In this document: positions 61,909-64,000 of the stretch, in pieces
Layout of the letters: each line of letters starts with the position of its first letter
Numbering within the stretch: position 1 is the first letter of the stretch
NCBI RefSeq assembly: GCF_001421435.1
Contig: NZ_LMKA01000013.1
Coordinates: 1-64,000, forward strand
Reading direction: 5' to 3'
Length of the DNA: 64,000 nt
Origin: Chryseobacterium sp. Leaf201
GTDB taxonomy: Bacteria > Bacteroidota > Bacteroidia > Flavobacteriales > Weeksellaceae
The notes under the pieces: generated by a model
Databases searched by the model: none
What the model was told of the DNA's origin: nothing
Seen by the model: the letters and a program-made list of their open reading frames with translations, nothing else
Translations under genes and position numbers: made by a program

Positions 61909-63426
61909 TTAATGGAAAAAGTGCCTGATTCCTGTAAACATCATCGGGATTCCGTGCTCATTGGCCGCCTCAATGCTGTCCTGGTCTTTCACACTTCCTC
62001 CCGGCTGGATGATGGCCGTGATTCCTTCCTGATGGCAGAAATCCACCACATCACGGAAAGGGAAAAATGCATCGGAAGCCAGTACCAGTTCTCCGGTAAA
62101 CTTTTCTTTTGCCCTTTCAATTGCCTGCTGCGTTGCCCAGATCCGGTTCACCTGTCCGCCGCCGATACCGAAAGCCTGGATGCCGTTGGAAACCACAATT
62201 GCATTGGATTTCACGTATTTTACTACCCTCTGGGAGAACAGCAATGCTTTTTTCTGTTCTTCCGTCGGCTGTGTTTCAGTTACTACCTTAATATCATCAG
62301 AGAAAATACTGTCATTGTCCTGAACAAGGATTCCTCCGTCCACCTTCACCCATGTCTGCTTATCAGAAACAGGGTTTACAATTTTTATAATTCTCAGGTT
62401 TTTCTTCTTTCTTAAAACTTCAAGTGCTGCTTCATCAAATTCAGGAGCCATGACGATTTCAAGGAATGTTTTATTTAATTCTTCTGCTGTTGCCGCATCA
62501 ATTTTATAGTTCATGGCAACAATTCCGCCAAAGATGGAAACCGGGTCACATTCAAATGTTTTCTGATAGGTTTCCAGTGCAGAAGTCCCGATGGCAACAC
62601 CACACGGTGTGGAATGCTTCACGGCACAGCAGGCCATTTCTTCTTTAAATTCAGTTACCACTTTCCAGCACAGATCCATATCCCGAAGGTTATTGAAAGA
62701 CAGCTCTTTGCCTCCCAGCTGCTCAAAATCTTTCATCGCCCCGTTTTCAAAAGTGGAAACGTAATATGCTGCCGTCTGGTGTGGGTTTTCACCATATCTT
62801 AAGTCGGAAACTTTTTTATAGGAAGCGTTCAGATAAGCAGGATATTCTTCATCCAGAAGCATTCTTGAAATAGCCGCATCGTATGCAGAAGTAAGGTTGA
62901 ATACTTTTCCTGCCAGCTTCTTACGGGTTTCGATATAGGTATCGCCGTTCTGTTCCATCTCGATTTTTACCGTTGCATAATCTTCCACATCGGTAATTAC
63001 GGTAACGGAATCAAAATTTTTAGCTGCTGAACGGAGCATTGAAGGGCCTCCGATGTCAATGAACTCCACTTTTTCGTGAAGGGAAATGTCTTTGTTCACA
63101 TTTTCAAAGAAAGGATACAGGTTTACAATCACCATATCAATCAGCTCGATGCCGTGTTCCTGAACCGTGTTCATGTGTTCTTCATTTGAACGGACAGCCA
63201 GCAATCCGCCGTGAACTTTCGGGTGCAGTGTTTTTACCCTGCCGTCCAGCATTTCAGGGAAGTCGGTTACCTCATCAATCTGAATCGGGTTCAATCCTGC
63301 CTCTTTCAGGTGTTTGAAGGTTCCTCCTGTAGAAATCAGCTCATATCCCTGAGATTCCAGAAACTGTGCGAATTCAGTCAATCCGCTTTTATCCGAAACA
63401 CTGATTAAAACTCTCTTTTTGCTCAT
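61909..63426 (-). CDS. purH: Bifunctional AICAR transformylase/IMP cyclohydrolase
   Basis: A 505-residue enzyme performing the last two steps to IMP. N-terminal IMP-cyclohydrolase (MGS-like) domain: [33 protein letters not shown]-terminal transformylase: [15 protein letters not shown] with the catalytic Lys-His pair, [13 protein letters not shown] and [13 protein letters not shown] start at the ATG at 63426 (MSKKRV); an earlier TTG adds three residues. First of the purH-purD-guaA run on the minus strand. Confidence 0.96.
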   Translation of the reverse strand: MSKKRVLISVSDKSGLTEFAQFLESQGYELISTGGTFKHLKEAGLNPIQIDEVTDFPEMLDGRVKTLHPKVHGGLLAVRSNEEHMNTVQEHGIELIDMVIVNLYPFFENVNKDISLHEKVEFIDIGGPSMLRSAAKNFDSVTVITDVEDYATVKIEMEQNGDTYIETRKKLAGKVFNLTSAYDAAISRMLLDEEYPAYLNASYKKVSDLRYGENPHQTAAYYVSTFENGAMKDFEQLGGKELSFNNLRDMDLCWKVVTEFKEEMACCAVKHSTPCGVAIGTSALETYQKTFECDPVSIFGGIVAMNYKIDAATAEELNKTFLEIVMAPEFDEAALEVLRKKKNLRIIKIVNPVSDKQTWVKVDGGILVQDNDSIFSDDIKVVTETQPTEEQKKALLFSQRVVKYVKSNAIVVSNGIQAFGIGGGQVNRIWATQQAIERAKEKFTGELVLASDAFFPFRDVVDFCHQEGITAIIQPGGSVKDQDSIEAANEHGIPMMFTGIRHFFH

Positions 63427-63521
63427 TTTTTCTTTCAATTTTTTACTTTTTACAGCTATTTCAAACTGTAGACCGGTTCTTTCACCTCCGGTCTTTATTT
63501 TTACTTACTTAGATTCTTACT

Positions 63522-64000
63522 TTATATCTTTTCCAGTTCTGCGAAAAAAGCTTCCAGCTTTTTTTCGTCAAGTTTGCCGTTGCTTCTTACGCTGCTGCAT
63601 AAATCAAGTCCGAAAGGCTGCACTTTTTCAACAGCTTCCCTTACGTTTTCAACTTTCAGGCCGCCTGCCAGAAAAACCGGGATTTTCACAGATTCCCTTA
63701 TGGTCCTGCTAAGGTTCCAGTCGTGTATATTTCCTGTCCCGCCCAATACTTTTACTGCTAATTTGGGGTTTCCGCTGTCCAGCAAAAGCGCATCAACATG
63801 CGGGGCAGATTCAATTGCTTCCCGCACAGAATCTTCATCGATAACATGAATCACCTGAACTAATTTGATGCCCGGCAAATGTTCCCTGATAAGATGATAT
63901 TCACTGTTTTCCAACGCATCAACCAGCTGGATTACGGAGGTCCGGACTTTTTTATGATGGTTAATCACTTCTAAAGCATTTGTTTCACTGGTCAGAAGGA
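63522..64000 (-). CDS. Phosphoribosylanthranilate isomerase-like protein, cut by the window edge
   Basis: An open frame that runs off the right edge, so about 159 C-terminal residues are seen of the usual ~205. A GTG at 63968 would be a false start. The (beta/alpha)8 barrel marks of TrpF are present: IKLVQVIHV, DALLLDSG, TGNIHDWNLSR, VFLAGGLKVENV and a final DLCSSVRSNGKLD, where SSV replaces the usual SSGV of the phosphate loop. TrpF isomerises phosphoribosylanthranilate in tryptophan synthesis; whether trp genes follow cannot be seen. Confidence 0.78.
   Translation of the reverse strand, partial: LLTSETNALEVINHHKKVRTSVIQLVDALENSEYHLIREHLPGIKLVQVIHVIDEDSVREAIESAPHVDALLLDSGNPKLAVKVLGGTGNIHDWNLSRTIRESVKIPVFLAGGLKVENVREAVEKVQPFGLDLCSSVRSNGKLDEKKLEAFFAELEKI

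Noticed and set aside
1..64000. CRISPR array, tRNA or rRNA genes, prophage
   Set aside because: I read through intergenic regions on both strands and saw no regular direct-repeat array, cloverleaf or rRNA-like block. Only one mobile unit (the RAYT) is present.

Overview
The window looks like a chromosomal segment of a flavobacterium, most likely Chryseobacterium or a close Weeksellaceae relative. The evidence is: moderate GC with very AT-rich intergenic DNA; few recognisable Shine-Dalgarno sequences but many Bacteroidota-type promoters (TTTG-N19-TAnnTTTG); three secreted proteins ending in type IX secretion (T9SS) sorting domains; a fused SecDF; lipoproteins; a TonB-linked outer-membrane receptor; and a Cys-rich peptide with the MKNLKK-type leader I associate with Chryseobacterium. 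I saw no rRNA, tRNA, CRISPR array, prophage or plasmid functions. Almost everything is intact core-genome coding.

Layout. (1) 0.1-11.4 kb, a short-chain-fatty-acid locus: outer-membrane porin, MHS-type major facilitator, two tiny membrane proteins, a sodium/solute-symporter-like histidine kinase, a receiver-only response regulator, a PrpE-like propionyl-CoA synthetase and acetyl-CoA synthetase. It reads as uptake, sensing and activation of acetate or propionate. A REP-associated tyrosine transposase (RAYT) with inverted REP-like palindromes sits between kinase and regulator; one palindrome now encodes the last 11 residues and the stop of the kinase. (2) 11.4-24.8 kb: a T9SS beta-propeller, Rel (ppGpp) with nhaA, YihY, two tail-to-tail SPOUT methyltransferases (rlmH, trmL), a tatA-PAP2-TPR operon, a Tet-like MFS pump and secDF. 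(3) 25-33 kb: a T9SS sugar-dehydrogenase-like protein, hemN with an unknown polytopic protein, an SGNH esterase, a hypothetical protein, a beta-propeller protein and an APC permease. (4) 33.3-39.3 kb: pnuC with a GFR-repeat lipoprotein, dapF-mltG and a TonB-plug receptor. (5) 39.3-43.2 kb, surface sugars: galE, a trans-aconitate-methyltransferase-like gene, a cytidylyltransferase-like gene and a DegT aminotransferase, with a 485-bp hairpin-rich gap. (6) 43.3-56.7 kb: a T9SS subtilase, ppc, several lipoproteins and secreted unknowns, a YqhD-like dehydrogenase, a lipocalin-like lipoprotein and a truncated relative, an SGNH hydrolase, a DEAD-type helicase and a UbiB-type kinase. (7) 56.9-64 kb: a Cys-rich leader peptide gene, a GNAT-nitrilase fusion, the purH-purD-guaA purine cluster (all minus strand), and a trpF-like gene cut by the right edge.

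The items most worth a second look are the RAYT insertion inside a sensor operon, the small Cys-rich peptide, a set of promoters so close to start codons that the transcripts should be nearly leaderless, and the structured 41.6-42.1 kb gap. No gene cluster here is clearly a wholly new system. All calls are from reading the sequence and recalled family features; no database search was run.
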